A stretch of DNA of 64,000 nt from an uncultured Alphaproteobacteria bacterium (GCA_903934325.1 CAIZNH010000035.1:34488-98487), one strand, 5' to 3'. Shown: positions 53,801 through 63,846, counted from the first letter of the stretch. Made by a program: numbers and translations. The notes: generated by a model from the sequence alone, not told the origin.

Positions 53801-54520
53801 ATGTCTCTTCCCCCGATCAAGCGCGTCCTCCTGAAGCTTTCGGGTGAAGTGCTGATGGGCGATCAGCAGTTCGGGATCGATCCGGCCTTCGTCGCCGATC
53901 TGGCGAAAGAGGTGAAGGCGGCCAAGGAAACGGGGCTCGAAATCTGCCTCGTCATCGGCGGCGGCAATATCTTCCGCGGCATGGCGGGCGCGGCGCAGGG
54001 GATGGACCGTGCGCAGGCCGATTACATGGGAATGCTGGCGACCGTTATGAACGCGCTCGCCATGCAGAACGCGCTGGAACAGCTGGGCGTGCAGACCCGC
54101 GTGCAGTCAGCGATCGAGATGGACAAGGTGTGCGAGCCGGTGATCCGCCGCCGCGCCGAGCGTCACCTCGAAAAGGGCCGCGTGGTGATCTTTGCCGCCG
54201 GCGTCGGCGCACCCTACTTCACCACCGATAGCGGCGCTGCCCTGCGAGCGGCGGAAATGAAGTGCGACGCGCTGCTCAAGGGCACCAGCGTTGACGGCGT
54301 TTATGACAGCGATCCCAAGAAGAACGCCGCCGCGATCCGGTTCGACACCGTCTCCTATGACCGCGTGCTGGCCGACAATCTCAAGGTGATGGACGCCTCC
54401 GCCGTGGCGCTGTGCCGCGACAACAAGATTCCGATCGTGGTCTTCTCGATCCGCGAGAAGGGCAACCTCGCGCGCGTGCTGGCGGGCGAGGGCGTCCAGA
54501 CCATTGTGCAAGACAGCTAA
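53801..54520 (+). CDS. pyrH: Uridylate (UMP) kinase
   Basis: A 239-residue UMP kinase of the amino-acid kinase fold: [49 protein letters not shown] and [23 protein letters not shown]. It converts UMP to UDP and is normally feedback-inhibited by UTP. First gene of the pyrH-frr-uppS-cdsA-dxr-rseP-bamA-ompH-fabZ stretch. Confidence 0.97.
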   Translation: MSLPPIKRVLLKLSGEVLMGDQQFGIDPAFVADLAKEVKAAKETGLEICLVIGGGNIFRGMAGAAQGMDRAQADYMGMLATVMNALAMQNALEQLGVQTRVQSAIEMDKVCEPVIRRRAERHLEKGRVVIFAAGVGAPYFTTDSGAALRAAEMKCDALLKGTSVDGVYDSDPKKNAAAIRFDTVSYDRVLADNLKVMDASAVALCRDNKIPIVVFSIREKGNLARVLAGEGVQTIVQDS

Positions 54521-54543
54521 GACAATCAGAGGGAAACCCAGCC

Positions 54544-55101
54544 ATGCCGCAATATGACAAGGCCGATGTCGAGCGCCGGATGAAGGGCGCGGTGGATTCG
54601 CTGAAGAGCGATCTTCAGGGCCTGCGCACCGGCCGCGCCAACACCACCCTGCTCGATCCGGTGCAGGTTGAAGTCTATGGCTCGATGATGCCCTTGCAGC
54701 AGGTTGCCACCGTCTCGGCGCCCGAGCCGCGGATGCTCTCCGTGCAGGTGTGGGACAAGTCGAACCTCCACGCGGTGGAGAAGGCGATTGCCTATGCCAA
54801 TCTCGGCCTCAATCCGATCATCGACGGCCAGACGCTCCGTCTGCCCATCCCTGACCTGACGCAGGAGCGCCGCAAGGAGCTCGCCAAGCTCGCGGGCCAG
54901 TATGCCGAGAAGGCCAAGATCGCGATCCGCAACGTGCGCCGCGATGCGATGGAAAGCCTGAAGACCGACGAGAAGAAGAAGGAAATCTCCGAGGACGAGC
55001 GCAAGCGGTCCGAAGAGCAGGTCCAGAAGCTGACCGATCAATACGTCAAGGAAACCGACGAGGCTGCGGCCAAGAAGGAACAGGAAATCCTGACGCAGTA
55101 A
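54544..55101 (+). CDS. frr: Ribosome recycling factor
   Basis: A 185-residue RRF: VERRMKGAVDSLKSDLQGLRTGRANTTLLD is the start of the three-helix bundle, PIPDLTQERRKELAK the hinge, and NVRRDAMESLKTDEKKKEIS the end. With EF-G it splits post-termination ribosomes. AGGGAAACCCAGCC precedes the ATG, 23 bp after pyrH. Confidence 0.97.
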   Translation: MPQYDKADVERRMKGAVDSLKSDLQGLRTGRANTTLLDPVQVEVYGSMMPLQQVATVSAPEPRMLSVQVWDKSNLHAVEKAIAYANLGLNPIIDGQTLRLPIPDLTQERRKELAKLAGQYAEKAKIAIRNVRRDAMESLKTDEKKKEISEDERKRSEEQVQKLTDQYVKETDEAAAKKEQEILTQ

Positions 55102-55127
55102 GGCGGACGGGATGATGGGGAGCCGGA

Positions 55128-55805
55128 TTGCAGCCTGATCGCGCCAGACATGTCGCCATCATCATGGATGGCAATGGACGCTGGGCCAAGAAGCGTGGCC
55201 TGCCGCGCGCGGTCGGCCATCAGCGCGGCGTGGAGGCGGTGCGCCGGCTGGTGCGTGCGTTGGAGCCGACGGGCCTCGAGTGCCTGACGCTCTACGCCTT
55301 CTCCTCGGAAAACTGGAAGCGGCCTGACGAGGAGGTCGACGATCTGATGAACCTGATGCGCCGGTTCATCAAATCGGACCTGCCTGAATTCGTCGCCAAT
55401 AATGTGAAGCTGAAGATCATCGGCGACTGGCAGAGCCTCGCGCCCGATATTGTCGCCATGCTGGAAGACGCGCTGGCGCAGACCGCGAACGGCAAGCAGA
55501 CGCTCGCGGTGGCGCTCAACTATGGCGGGCAGCACGAAATCGCGCGCGCGGCGACCAAGGCGGCGGCGGCTGGCGAGATTACCATCGAGAGCATCGCGGC
55601 ACAGCTTGATACCGCCGATCTCCCGCCGCTCGATCTGCTGATCCGCACCAGCGGCGAAGTGCGCCTGTCGAATTTCCTGCTGTGGCAATCGGCCTATGCC
55701 GAGATGCTGTTCGTGGATACCTTGTGGCCCGATTTCGAGCCTGCGGACCTGTCCCGCGCGCTCGATGATTTTGCCCGGAGGGAGCGGCGATATGGCGGGC
55801 GGTGA
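55128..55805 (+). CDS. uppS: Undecaprenyl diphosphate synthase
   Basis: A 225-residue cis-prenyltransferase: HVAIIMDGNGRWAKKRGLPR (catalytic Asp14), TLYAFSSENWKRP, ALNYGGQHEI and DLLIRTSGEVRLSNFLLWQ. TTG start at 55128 after GGGGAGCCGGA; no ATG in frame fits better. It makes the C55 lipid carrier for peptidoglycan. The 3' end overlaps cdsA by 14 bp. Confidence 0.95.
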   Translation: MQPDRARHVAIIMDGNGRWAKKRGLPRAVGHQRGVEAVRRLVRALEPTGLECLTLYAFSSENWKRPDEEVDDLMNLMRRFIKSDLPEFVANNVKLKIIGDWQSLAPDIVAMLEDALAQTANGKQTLAVALNYGGQHEIARAATKAAAAGEITIESIAAQLDTADLPPLDLLIRTSGEVRLSNFLLWQSAYAEMLFVDTLWPDFEPADLSRALDDFARRERRYGGR

Positions 55806-56544
55806 AGGCGTGAAGGCGGTATCGGACCTGCCGGTGCGGCTGGGTTCTGCGGTGGTGATGCTGGTGATCTCGGCCGGGGCGCTGTGGCTCGGCGGGTGGT
55901 TCTGGACCGGCTTTGTCGGGCTGCTGGCAGCGGTGGTGCTGTGGGAATGGAACCGGCTGGTCACGCAATTCGCCAAGTCGGTTACGTCCGAGACCCTGTG
56001 GTTCTTCGGCGGCGTCATTTATATCGGCGGCGCGGCGCTGGCGATGATGGCGCTGCGCAACGGCGCGCATTTCCTTCCCGTTGACGGGCAGAGCCTCGGC
56101 TACGGGCCGCTGGAAGTGCTGGTCGGCTATATCGTCCCGATCATCGCGGTCGATGCGGGTGCCTATTTTGCGGGACGCGCGATTGGCGGGCCGAAGATCG
56201 CGCCCACCATCAGCCCGTCCAAGACCTGGGCAGGCCTTGCGGGCGGGGCGCTGGCATCGGGGCTGGTGGCGATCGGTAATGAACTGGCGGATTTCGGCCC
56301 GGCGGCGGGGACCCCGGGCTATGATGCGACGAGCCTTGGGCTCGCGCTGCTCGCCGGGGTGCTGATCGCCGTGCTGGCGCAGGCGGGCGACTTCTTCGAA
56401 AGCTGGATGAAGCGGCGCGCGGGCTTCAAGGATTCGAGCAACCTCATTCCCGGCCACGGCGGGTTGTTTGACCGGCTCGACGGCTTCCTCGCGGTGTTCT
56501 TCATGCTGTTTGTGATTGCCACCGCCATGCGTTTGCTGGGATGA
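55792..56544 (+). CDS. cdsA: Phosphatidate cytidylyltransferase
   Basis: A 250-residue membrane protein with about seven helices: VVLWEWNRLV, then AVDAGAYFAGRAIGGPKIAP and SPSKTWAGLAGG, and the CdsA signature ending KDSSNLIPGHGGLFDRLDG. It makes CDP-diacylglycerol, the substrate of PssA encoded about 6 kb upstream. GGAGGGAGCGG precedes the ATG. Translationally coupled with uppS. Confidence 0.95.
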   Translation: MAGGEGVKAVSDLPVRLGSAVVMLVISAGALWLGGWFWTGFVGLLAAVVLWEWNRLVTQFAKSVTSETLWFFGGVIYIGGAALAMMALRNGAHFLPVDGQSLGYGPLEVLVGYIVPIIAVDAGAYFAGRAIGGPKIAPTISPSKTWAGLAGGALASGLVAIGNELADFGPAAGTPGYDATSLGLALLAGVLIAVLAQAGDFFESWMKRRAGFKDSSNLIPGHGGLFDRLDGFLAVFFMLFVIATAMRLLG

Positions 56545-56551
56545 TGCGGCG

Positions 56552-57718
56552 ATGACCCGTTCGCTTACCCTGCTTGGTGCCACCGGCTCGATTGGCGCAT
56601 CGACGCTCGATCTGGTGCGGCGCAATCGCGGCGAATGGCAGGTCGAGGCGCTCACCGCCAATGGCAGCGCGGCGGAGCTGGCGGCGCTGGCGATCGAGTT
56701 TGATGCCAAGCTGGCCGTGGTGGGCGACGAGGCCTGCCTGCCCGAACTGCGCGCTGCGCTGGCTGGCAGCGGGGTGGCTGCGGCGGGCGGCCGGCAGGCG
56801 CTGGTCGAGGCGGCGCAGCGTCCGGTGGACATGACCGTAGCGGCGATTGTCGGCTGCGCGGGGCTGGCCCCGGTGATGGCGGCGGTGGAGCGGGGTGGCA
56901 CCATCGCGCTTGCCAACAAGGAAGCGCTGGTTTCGGCCGGCGAGGTGCTGATGGAGGCGGTCGCCAAGCATGGCGCGACGCTGCTGCCGACGGACTCCGA
57001 GCACAACGCGATCTTCCAGTGCTTGCAGGGCAACCGCATCGCGGATGTGGCGAAGATCACGCTGACTGCCAGCGGCGGGCCGCTCAGAACGTGGACGCAG
57101 GCCCAGCTCGATGCCGCCACGCCCGCCGAGGCGGTGGCCCATCCCAACTGGTCGATGGGCGCCAAGATCAGTGTCGACAGCGCCACTATGATGAACAAGG
57201 GGCTCGAGTATATCGAGGCCTATCACCTCTTCCCCGTCGGGCTGGAGAAGCTCGGGATCGTGGTCCACCCTCAGAGCGTGATCCATTCGATGGTCGAATT
57301 CCGCGACCGTTCGACGCTGGCGCAGCTTGGCCCTTCGGACATGCGCGTGCCGATTGCCTCGTGCCTGGCGTGGCCGCAGCGCATGGAAACGCCGCTTGCC
57401 CCGCTCGATCTGGCCGCCATCGGCCAGCTCACCTTCGAGGCTCCCAACGAGGTGCTGTTCCCCGCCACACGCCTTGCGCGCGAGGCGATTGCGGCGGGCG
57501 GGTCGGCTCCGGCGATCCTCAATGCCGCAAACGAGGTGGCGGTCGCCGCCTTCCTTGCCGGTCAGATCAGGTTCACCCGGATTGCCGCATTGGTCGAGGA
57601 AACGCTGGCCCGCAGCAATGACGCCCCGCGTCCGGCCAGCCTTGATGAAGTGCTCGAAGTCGATCGGTCCGCGCGGCGGCAAGCGCTGAGCCTGCTGGAG
57701 AACAACGCCCTTGTTTGA
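56552..57718 (+). CDS. dxr: 1-deoxy-D-xylulose 5-phosphate reductoisomerase
   Basis: A 388-residue MEP-pathway enzyme: NADPH loop LGATGSIGASTLDLVRR, IALANKEALVSAG, metal-binding PTDSEHNAIFQCL, substrate loop HPNWSMGAKISVDSATMMNKGLE and VHPQSVIHSMVEF. It supplies the isoprenoids used by ispB, uppS and the carotenoid genes in the same window. Stop overlaps the rseP start by 8 bp. Confidence 0.97.
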   Translation: MTRSLTLLGATGSIGASTLDLVRRNRGEWQVEALTANGSAAELAALAIEFDAKLAVVGDEACLPELRAALAGSGVAAAGGRQALVEAAQRPVDMTVAAIVGCAGLAPVMAAVERGGTIALANKEALVSAGEVLMEAVAKHGATLLPTDSEHNAIFQCLQGNRIADVAKITLTASGGPLRTWTQAQLDAATPAEAVAHPNWSMGAKISVDSATMMNKGLEYIEAYHLFPVGLEKLGIVVHPQSVIHSMVEFRDRSTLAQLGPSDMRVPIASCLAWPQRMETPLAPLDLAAIGQLTFEAPNEVLFPATRLAREAIAAGGSAPAILNAANEVAVAAFLAGQIRFTRIAALVEETLARSNDAPRPASLDEVLEVDRSARRQALSLLENNALV

Positions 57719-58832
57719 GACGCCCCCCTTCTGGATGTATGTGGCGGGCTTCCTGCTGCTGCTCGGCCCGCTCGTCACGCTGCACGAGCTCGGGCATCTG
57801 CTCGTCGGCCGGCTGTTCGGGGTGCGGGCGGAGGCTTTCTCGGTCGGTTTCGGCAAGGAGATCGCGGGCTTCACCGACAGGCTAGGCACCCGCTGGAAGA
57901 TCTCGCTGCTGCCGCTGGGCGGCTATGTCCAGTTTGCAGGCGACATGAACCCGGCATCCGTGCCTGATCGCAATGCCCCGCGCGAGGAGGGCAGCTTCCA
58001 GCACGCCGCCTTGTGGAAGCGCGCGCTGATCGTGGCCGCCGGGCCGGTGACCAACCTGCTCGTCGCAATTCTCATCTTCGCGGCCTTCTTCGCCATTCTC
58101 GGCAAGCCGGTGATCGAGGGCGCGGAAGATTCGCGCACCATCGGCAGCTTTGCCGAGGGCAGCGTGGCCCAGAAGGCGGGCATGCAGGCGGGCGACGTGA
58201 TCATCGCCATCGACGGGCGCGAACTTGCCGATTTCGAACAGCTGCGCTCGGCCGTGGGCCTCAATCCCGGCAAGCGCATGGTGTTCACGCTGGAGCGCGC
58301 CGGCGAGCAGATCGACGTGCCGCTGACCACCGCGCGGGTGGTGCAGACCGACAGCTTCGGCAATGAAAGCGCCATTGGCCAGATCGGAGTCGCGGCGGCG
58401 GGCGGGAAATATGTGTTCGAGGATGTCGGCATTCTCGAAGCCCTGCCGCTCGCTGCGAAGCAGAGCTGGGACCTGATGGGCATGATGGTTACCGGCATCA
58501 AGCAGATCGTGGTCGGGGACCGCTCTTTCAAGGAGTTGGGCGGGCCGCTCAAGATCGCCAAATATTCGGGCGAGCAGATGAGCCTCGGGGTCGGGGCCTT
58601 CATCAACTTCGCCGCACTGATTTCGCTTAATTTGGCATTCATCAACTTCTTGCCAATCCCCGCTTTGGATGGCGGGCACCTGATGTTCTATCTGGCCGAG
58701 GCGATCCGCCGCAAGCCGGTGGGGCCGCAGGCGACCGAATGGGCCTATCGCACCGGCATTGCGCTGGTGCTGATGCTGATGGTGGTGGTGACGGTGAATG
58801 ACCTCTTCTCGCTGCCGCTGTTCGGTTCTTGA
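57711..58832 (+). CDS. rseP: RIP metalloprotease RseP
   Basis: A 373-residue site-2 protease. HELGH (H25, E26, H29) lies in TM1, a PDZ domain at about 125-200 (EGSVAQKAGMQAGDVIIAIDG), and the distal LDG motif in PIPALDGGHLMFYLAEA. It cleaves membrane anti-sigma factors and leftover signal peptides. TTG start inside the dxr 3' end. The anti-sigma-like protein encoded at 26336-27313 could be a substrate. Confidence 0.95.
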   Translation: MFETPPFWMYVAGFLLLLGPLVTLHELGHLLVGRLFGVRAEAFSVGFGKEIAGFTDRLGTRWKISLLPLGGYVQFAGDMNPASVPDRNAPREEGSFQHAALWKRALIVAAGPVTNLLVAILIFAAFFAILGKPVIEGAEDSRTIGSFAEGSVAQKAGMQAGDVIIAIDGRELADFEQLRSAVGLNPGKRMVFTLERAGEQIDVPLTTARVVQTDSFGNESAIGQIGVAAAGGKYVFEDVGILEALPLAAKQSWDLMGMMVTGIKQIVVGDRSFKELGGPLKIAKYSGEQMSLGVGAFINFAALISLNLAFINFLPIPALDGGHLMFYLAEAIRRKPVGPQATEWAYRTGIALVLMLMVVVTVNDLFSLPLFGS

Positions 58833-59000
58833 CCGCATATCTGCAAGAAGCTGCGGTTTGCCGTGGAAAGCGGCCCGCACGCCGCACCCCGCTGGCCCTC
58901 GCGGCTTGATTGCTAAGGGCACATGGGGCAGAGGCTTTGACCCAGAGCGCCCGGCCGTGCGGGGCCGGATCACACACAGTTTGGACGGGACTTTAGCTGC

Positions 59001-61733
59001 ATGAACCCAATGAGCGAGACGGGCCGCGGTCCGGTCAATGGCCAGACTGGAGACCGCCGCGTCCTTTCCCGGACCGGACAGCTGGCAGTGATGCTGTGCT
59101 GCGGTTCGATCCTTGCAGGGATCCCGGGCGTCGCTTTCGCGCAGGCGCAAGGTGCCGCGCAGCCCGCGCCGGCCGCCGCCACGCAGGGCAACATCATCCG
59201 CACCATCAGCGTGGTCGGGGCCGAACGGCTCGAGCCGACCACGATCCTCAGCTACATCCGTCTGCGGGTTGGCCAGGAATATACCTCCTCTGCCGCTGAC
59301 GAGGCGCTGAAGGATCTCGGCGCGACCGAGCTGTTCGCCAGCTTCTCGATCCGCAACGAGAGCGGCAATGTCATCATCACGGTGACCGAAAACCCGGTGA
59401 TCAACCGCATCGTGCTGGAAGGCAACGAGCGCCTAAAGGAGGACAAGATCCTCCCCGAGATCAAGCTCTCGCCGCGCCAGATCTTCACCCGTTCCAAGGT
59501 GCGCGCGGACGTTGCCCGCATCATCGAGCTCTACAAGCGTCAGGGCCGTTTCGCCGCGACGGTCGAGCCCAAGATGGTGCAGCTGCCGCAGAACCGCGTC
59601 GATATCGTGTTCGAGATCAACGAAGGCCCCAAGTCCAAGGTTCGCCAGATCAACATTCTGGGCAACGAGAAGTTCTCGGACGGCGATCTGCGCAGCGAGA
59701 TGGTGACCAAGCAGGCGCGCCTCACCAGCTTCTTCAGCTCCAACACCAGCTATGACCCGGACCGGCTGGCCTTCGACCAGCAGAAGCTGCGCCAGTTCTA
59801 CCTGACCAACGGTTACGCCGATTTCCGCGTCGTTTCCGCCGTGGCCGAGCTCACGCCGGACCAGCGCGACTTCATCATCACCTACGTGGTCGAGGAAGGC
59901 GAGCGCTACAAGTTCGGCGAAGTGAAGGTCGACAGCCAGCTGCGCGACTTCGACAGCGACGTGATGAGCACCCAGCTGCCGATGAAGACCGGCGACTGGT
60001 ACAACGCCAAGTCGGTCGAGGACACGGTGGAGCAGCTGACCGAGCTGGCCGGCCGCTTCGGCTATGCCTTTGCCGACGTCCAGCCGCGCTTCAAGAGCAA
60101 TCCCGAAGACCTCACGATGAACATCACCTTCGTTCTGCGTGAGGCGCCGCGCGTCTATGTCGAGCGGGTCGACATCAACGGCAACACGCTCACCCAGGAC
60201 AAGGTGGTGCGTCGCGAATTCCGTATCGCTGAAGGCGACGCCTTCAACAGCCTCGCGATCCAGCGCACCAATGCGCGCATCAACTCGCTGGCGTTCTTCC
60301 AGGAGAACTTCGAGGTCAAGCAGACCGAAGGCAGCGCGCCCGACCGCATCGTGCTCGAAGCCAACGTCGAGGAACGGCCGACCGGCGAATTGCAATTCTC
60401 GGCCGGTTTCTCTTCGATCGAGCAGTTCATTCTCGCCGGTTCGATCCGTCAGCGCAACTTCCGCGGGCGCGGGCAGACGGTCGGGCTCAGCGTCAACTAT
60501 TCGCAGTTCTCGCGTTCGGCGCAGGTGAGCTTCAGCGATCCCTACATGTTCGATCGCAACATCTCGGCCGGGATCGATATCTACCGCCGCGACTTCAACA
60601 GCTTCAACTTCACCAACACCAATCGCAACACCACCTTCAAGCAGGCCACCACCGGCTTCAGCCTGCGTGCGGGCGTGCCGATCACCGAGTATATGTCGCT
60701 GATCGGCAGCTACACGCTCAACTACGAACAGGTGACGCTGGACGAAGACCAGTTCTTCTCCGATCTCGACGGCAACGGCACGCGCGAGTGCGATCCGCTG
60801 CTGGCCGGCCGCTTCCTGTGCGATGCGCTTGGCAACCGATTGAGCTCGATCCTCGGGGTCAGCCTCAACTACAACTCCCTGAACTCGCGCATCCGCCCGA
60901 CCGCTGGTAAGAGCATCTCGCTGAGCGGGGAATTCGCCGGGCTTGGCGGGGATGTGCGCTATGTCCGCTTCCGCGGTCGCGGGCAGCAGTTCTGGAACGT
61001 GGGCAATTCGGGCTTCATCTTCTCGATCCTCGCGGAAGGCGGCACGATCATCCCGCTCAAGGAGCGTCCCGGCGCGGGCGTGGACGATGTCCTGCTGACA
61101 GACCGCTTCTTCCTTGGCGAACCGCAGTTCCGCGGCTTTGCGATCCGCGGGGTGGGTCCGCGCGTGCTGACCCAGCAGTACCAGCTCGACGCCAACGGCA
61201 ATCCGGTGCTGATCACCGAGCGCCGCCAGACCCGCGACGACGCGATCGGCGGGCGCAATTACTATCTCGGCCGTGCGGAGCTTGAAATTCCGCTGGGTTC
61301 GGGTGCGCGCGAGCTGGGCCTGCGCCCCTCGATCTGGGCCGACATCGGCGCACTGTGGGGCGTGGAAACGCCGATCCTGCAGGATAACCCCACCGGGCTG
61401 CAGCAGCGCGATGCGCAGGGCAACCTGATCTATCTGACCCGCCGCCTCGATGCCAATGGCCAGCCGGTCCTGATCGGCGGCCAGCCGGTATTCGACGCGA
61501 CCACCAATCCGCTCGCGCCCGATGGCACCGCCAACACGCCTTCGATCCGTCCGGGCAGCGCGATCAAGGAAACCTTCCTGGGCAACTCCGCCAGCCCGCG
61601 CATCACCGCCGGGATCGGGGTCAACTGGAATTCGCCTTTCGGTCCGTTCCGCATCGATTTCGCGCAGACGATCCGCAAGGTCCCCGGCGACGACGAGCGC
61701 CAGTTCACATTCAACGTAGGAACCCAATTCTGA
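59001..61733 (+). CDS. bamA: Outer membrane protein assembly factor BamA
   Basis: A 910-residue protein. N-terminal extension and signal peptide (about 1-52, ending GVAFAQAQ), five POTRA domains (about 70-430, first ISVVGAERLEPTTILSYIRL, third SVVAELT-type strands), then a 16-strand barrel with the lid-loop motif RGFAIRGVGPR, ending RQFTFNVGTQF. The core of the Bam complex inserts barrel proteins such as the TonB receptor and porin in this window. The second Met (59010) is an alternative start. Confidence 0.95.
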   Translation: MNPMSETGRGPVNGQTGDRRVLSRTGQLAVMLCCGSILAGIPGVAFAQAQGAAQPAPAAATQGNIIRTISVVGAERLEPTTILSYIRLRVGQEYTSSAADEALKDLGATELFASFSIRNESGNVIITVTENPVINRIVLEGNERLKEDKILPEIKLSPRQIFTRSKVRADVARIIELYKRQGRFAATVEPKMVQLPQNRVDIVFEINEGPKSKVRQINILGNEKFSDGDLRSEMVTKQARLTSFFSSNTSYDPDRLAFDQQKLRQFYLTNGYADFRVVSAVAELTPDQRDFIITYVVEEGERYKFGEVKVDSQLRDFDSDVMSTQLPMKTGDWYNAKSVEDTVEQLTELAGRFGYAFADVQPRFKSNPEDLTMNITFVLREAPRVYVERVDINGNTLTQDKVVRREFRIAEGDAFNSLAIQRTNARINSLAFFQENFEVKQTEGSAPDRIVLEANVEERPTGELQFSAGFSSIEQFILAGSIRQRNFRGRGQTVGLSVNYSQFSRSAQVSFSDPYMFDRNISAGIDIYRRDFNSFNFTNTNRNTTFKQATTGFSLRAGVPITEYMSLIGSYTLNYEQVTLDEDQFFSDLDGNGTRECDPLLAGRFLCDALGNRLSSILGVSLNYNSLNSRIRPTAGKSISLSGEFAGLGGDVRYVRFRGRGQQFWNVGNSGFIFSILAEGGTIIPLKERPGAGVDDVLLTDRFFLGEPQFRGFAIRGVGPRVLTQQYQLDANGNPVLITERRQTRDDAIGGRNYYLGRAELEIPLGSGARELGLRPSIWADIGALWGVETPILQDNPTGLQQRDAQGNLIYLTRRLDANGQPVLIGGQPVFDATTNPLAPDGTANTPSIRPGSAIKETFLGNSASPRITAGIGVNWNSPFGPFRIDFAQTIRKVPGDDERQFTFNVGTQF

Positions 61734-62422
61734 TGACTATGACTTCCAAGCTTCTCGCTTCTGCGGGCCTCGCCCTCGGCGCCCTCGCTGCGCTTCCGGC
61801 CCAGGCCCAGGTTCAGGGCAACATCGCCACGGTCGATATCTCGCGCGCCGTGCTCGGCACCACTGCGTTCCAGACCGCCTACGAGCAGGTCAACACCACC
61901 TATGCCCCGCAGAACGATCTGCGCCGCAACAAGGCGCAGGAGCGCCAGACCCTGCTCGCCAAGTTCGACAAGAACGGCGACAAGCAGGTCGACGATACCG
62001 AGCTGGCAGCGATGCAGAAGTCGCCCGATTTCCCGAAGCTCCAGACGCTCGAGCAGGAAATTCAGGCGCTGACCAACCAGATCGATTCCGCGCGCGTCTA
62101 TGCGGTCGAGCAGGTGATCATGCAGTACGGTCCGGCGCTGCAGGAAGTCGTCACCAAGGGGCAGATCAAGGTCGTGCTCGATCCCGGCAGCCTGCTCTAC
62201 GCAGTGCCCGAGGCCGATATCACCGCGCAGATCACCACCGCGCTCAACGCCAAGGTGCCCTCGGTCGGCATCATTCCGCCGCAGGGCTGGCAGCCGGCAC
62301 GTGAAAGCGTGCAGCTGTTCCAGGAAATCCAGCAGCGCCTCGCGATTGCCGCGCAGATGCAGCAGGCGCAGGCCGCTCAGGGCCAGCAGCCGGGCAATCC
62401 CCAGGCTCCCGCGGGTCGCTGA
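61733..62422 (+). CDS. OmpH/Skp family periplasmic chaperone
   Basis: A 229-residue protein: signal peptide ending LPAQAQ (about 26), an OmpH-like helical body with EQVNTTYAPQNDLRRNKAQERQ and VYAVEQVIMQYGPALQEVV, and a Gln/Ala-rich tail (AQMQQAQAAQGQQPGNPQAP). Longer and less basic than E. coli Skp. It keeps outer membrane proteins soluble on the way to BamA. Start abuts the bamA stop. In most Gram-negatives lpxD would come next; here fabZ does. Confidence 0.88.
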   Translation: MTMTSKLLASAGLALGALAALPAQAQVQGNIATVDISRAVLGTTAFQTAYEQVNTTYAPQNDLRRNKAQERQTLLAKFDKNGDKQVDDTELAAMQKSPDFPKLQTLEQEIQALTNQIDSARVYAVEQVIMQYGPALQEVVTKGQIKVVLDPGSLLYAVPEADITAQITTALNAKVPSVGIIPPQGWQPARESVQLFQEIQQRLAIAAQMQQAQAAQGQQPGNPQAPAGR

Positions 62423-62425
62423 TCG

Positions 62426-62908
62426 ATGAGCGAGACGGGTAGCGAGCCGGCGGGCGCCGTGCTGGATTACGATATCGTCAAGATCCTCAAGGCCTTGCCG
62501 CATCGTTACCCGTTGCTGCTGGTCGATCGCGTGCGGTCGATCGAGCTGGGTGAGCGCATCCACGCGGTCAAGGCCGTGAGCATGAACGAACAGTTCTTCC
62601 AGGGCCATTTCCCCGGCGCACCGATCATGCCCGGCGTGCTCCAGATCGAGGCGCTGGCGCAGGCCGCCGGCATCCTCGGGATCGAGACCATGGAGCTGGC
62701 CGGCACCGGCAAGCTTGTCATCTTCATGGGTATCGAGAACGCAAAGTTCCGCGCCCCTGTGACACCCGGCTGCCTGCTCGATCTGCACGTCGAATTCACC
62801 CAGAAGCGCAGCCGCGTCTACAAGTTCAAGGGTGTGGCCAGCGTCGAGGGCAAGACGACCTGCGAAGTCGAATTCACCGCCATGATGACGGATCCGCCGT
62901 CGGCCTGA
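62426..62908 (+). CDS. fabZ: 3-hydroxyacyl-ACP dehydratase
   Basis: A 160-residue hotdog dehydratase: [13 protein letters not shown], then [23 protein letters not shown], with catalytic H61 and E75. It dehydrates 3-hydroxyacyl-ACP in fatty acid synthesis. Three bases separate it from the ompH stop. The lpx genes that normally surround it are missing, in keeping with an LPS-lacking sphingomonad. Confidence 0.96.
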   Translation: MSETGSEPAGAVLDYDIVKILKALPHRYPLLLVDRVRSIELGERIHAVKAVSMNEQFFQGHFPGAPIMPGVLQIEALAQAAGILGIETMELAGTGKLVIFMGIENAKFRAPVTPGCLLDLHVEFTQKRSRVYKFKGVASVEGKTTCEVEFTAMMTDPPSA

Positions 62909-62922
62909 TTGCGGGGGCTCGA

Positions 62923-63516
62923 ATGACGGGGCACATTCTCGCGATGGTCGTCCGGCCGGTACTGGCGGTTCTCGCGTTGGCCCTTGCAGTCCCGGCTGCC
63001 GCGCAGGAGCCACCTGCCGACAATGCGGAAATGGCAGCAATGTTCGTCGCCGACCAGGCGCAGCGCAGCGGCGATAGCGAGGATCCCGAGGCCGGCTACA
63101 AGGCCGATATCGAGCGCCGGGCGCGCACCCGGGCCCTGTATGATTCGGGCGCGCTGAAGACCGGCACGGACTATTTCGGGGCCGCCTTCGTCTTCCAGCA
63201 CGGCAGCGAGCCGCGCGACTATCTTTTCGCGCATACGCTGGCGATGCGCGCGCTGGCGCTGGGCCGCAAGGATGCCGAATGGATCGCTGCGGCCACGCTT
63301 GACCGCTATCTCCAGAGCATCGGTCAGCCCCAGGTCTACGGCACGCAGTTCCGCTTTCCGGAGGAGGGCGGAGTAACGATGGAGCTCTATGATCGCTCGC
63401 TGCTGTCCGATGCCCATCGTCGTGCGACCGGTGCGGGTGATCTCGCCGCGCAGAACCGCCGGCTGGAGGAATTCGCCAGGATGGTGGCAGGCACGGCGAG
63501 CGAACCGGGCAAGTGA
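62923..63516 (+). CDS. Secreted protein, DUF6624-like
   Basis: A 197-residue protein. Signal peptide (LAVLALALAVPAAAQ, about 28), then an acidic linker and a helical domain: YFGAAFVFQHGSEPRDYLFAHTLAMRALALG, EWIAAATLDRYLQSIGQPQVYGTQF. The HGxxxxDyxxAh and aatlDryL-IgqpQ-fGTQ pattern resembles DUF6624. Function unknown. 14 bp after fabZ, so probably in the same transcript. Confidence 0.65.
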   Translation: MTGHILAMVVRPVLAVLALALAVPAAAQEPPADNAEMAAMFVADQAQRSGDSEDPEAGYKADIERRARTRALYDSGALKTGTDYFGAAFVFQHGSEPRDYLFAHTLAMRALALGRKDAEWIAAATLDRYLQSIGQPQVYGTQFRFPEEGGVTMELYDRSLLSDAHRRATGAGDLAAQNRRLEEFARMVAGTASEPGK

Positions 63517-63621
63517 GATTGGATGAATGGTTGCAATGCGTGCCGTTCGCCACTAAGGCGCGCGCTTCCCATTCATAGCTGTGCCGGTCGGAACCGGTGC
63601 CAGGCTGCAAAGGAACCCGTC

Positions 63622-63846
63622 ATGAAGACCGAAGGTCACCCCGATTACCACCTGATCACGGTCAAGATGACCGATGGCACCGAATTCCAGACCCGCTCGA
63701 CCTGGGGCAAGGAAGGCGATGTGCTCGCGCTCGATATCGATCCGCTGAGCCACCCCGCCTGGACCGGCGGTCGTCAGCAGGTTTCGGAAGGTGGCCGCGT
63801 GGCGGCGTTCAACAAGCGCTTCGGTGGCCTCAGCCTCAAGAAGTAA
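63622..63846 (+). CDS. rpmE: 50S ribosomal protein L31
   Basis: A 74-residue L31: [50 protein letters not shown]. No CxxC zinc residues, so the C-minus form, common in alphaproteobacteria. GCAAAGGAACCC precedes the ATG. A hairpin terminator follows. Confidence 0.96.
   Translation: MKTEGHPDYHLITVKMTDGTEFQTRSTWGKEGDVLALDIDPLSHPAWTGGRQQVSEGGRVAAFNKRFGGLSLKK

Noticed and set aside
59433..61727. A 764-codon open frame antisense to bamA, and similar ones opposite secD, hrpB and lon
   Set aside because: Third-position GC bias creates such shadows; none shows motifs or a ribosome-binding site.
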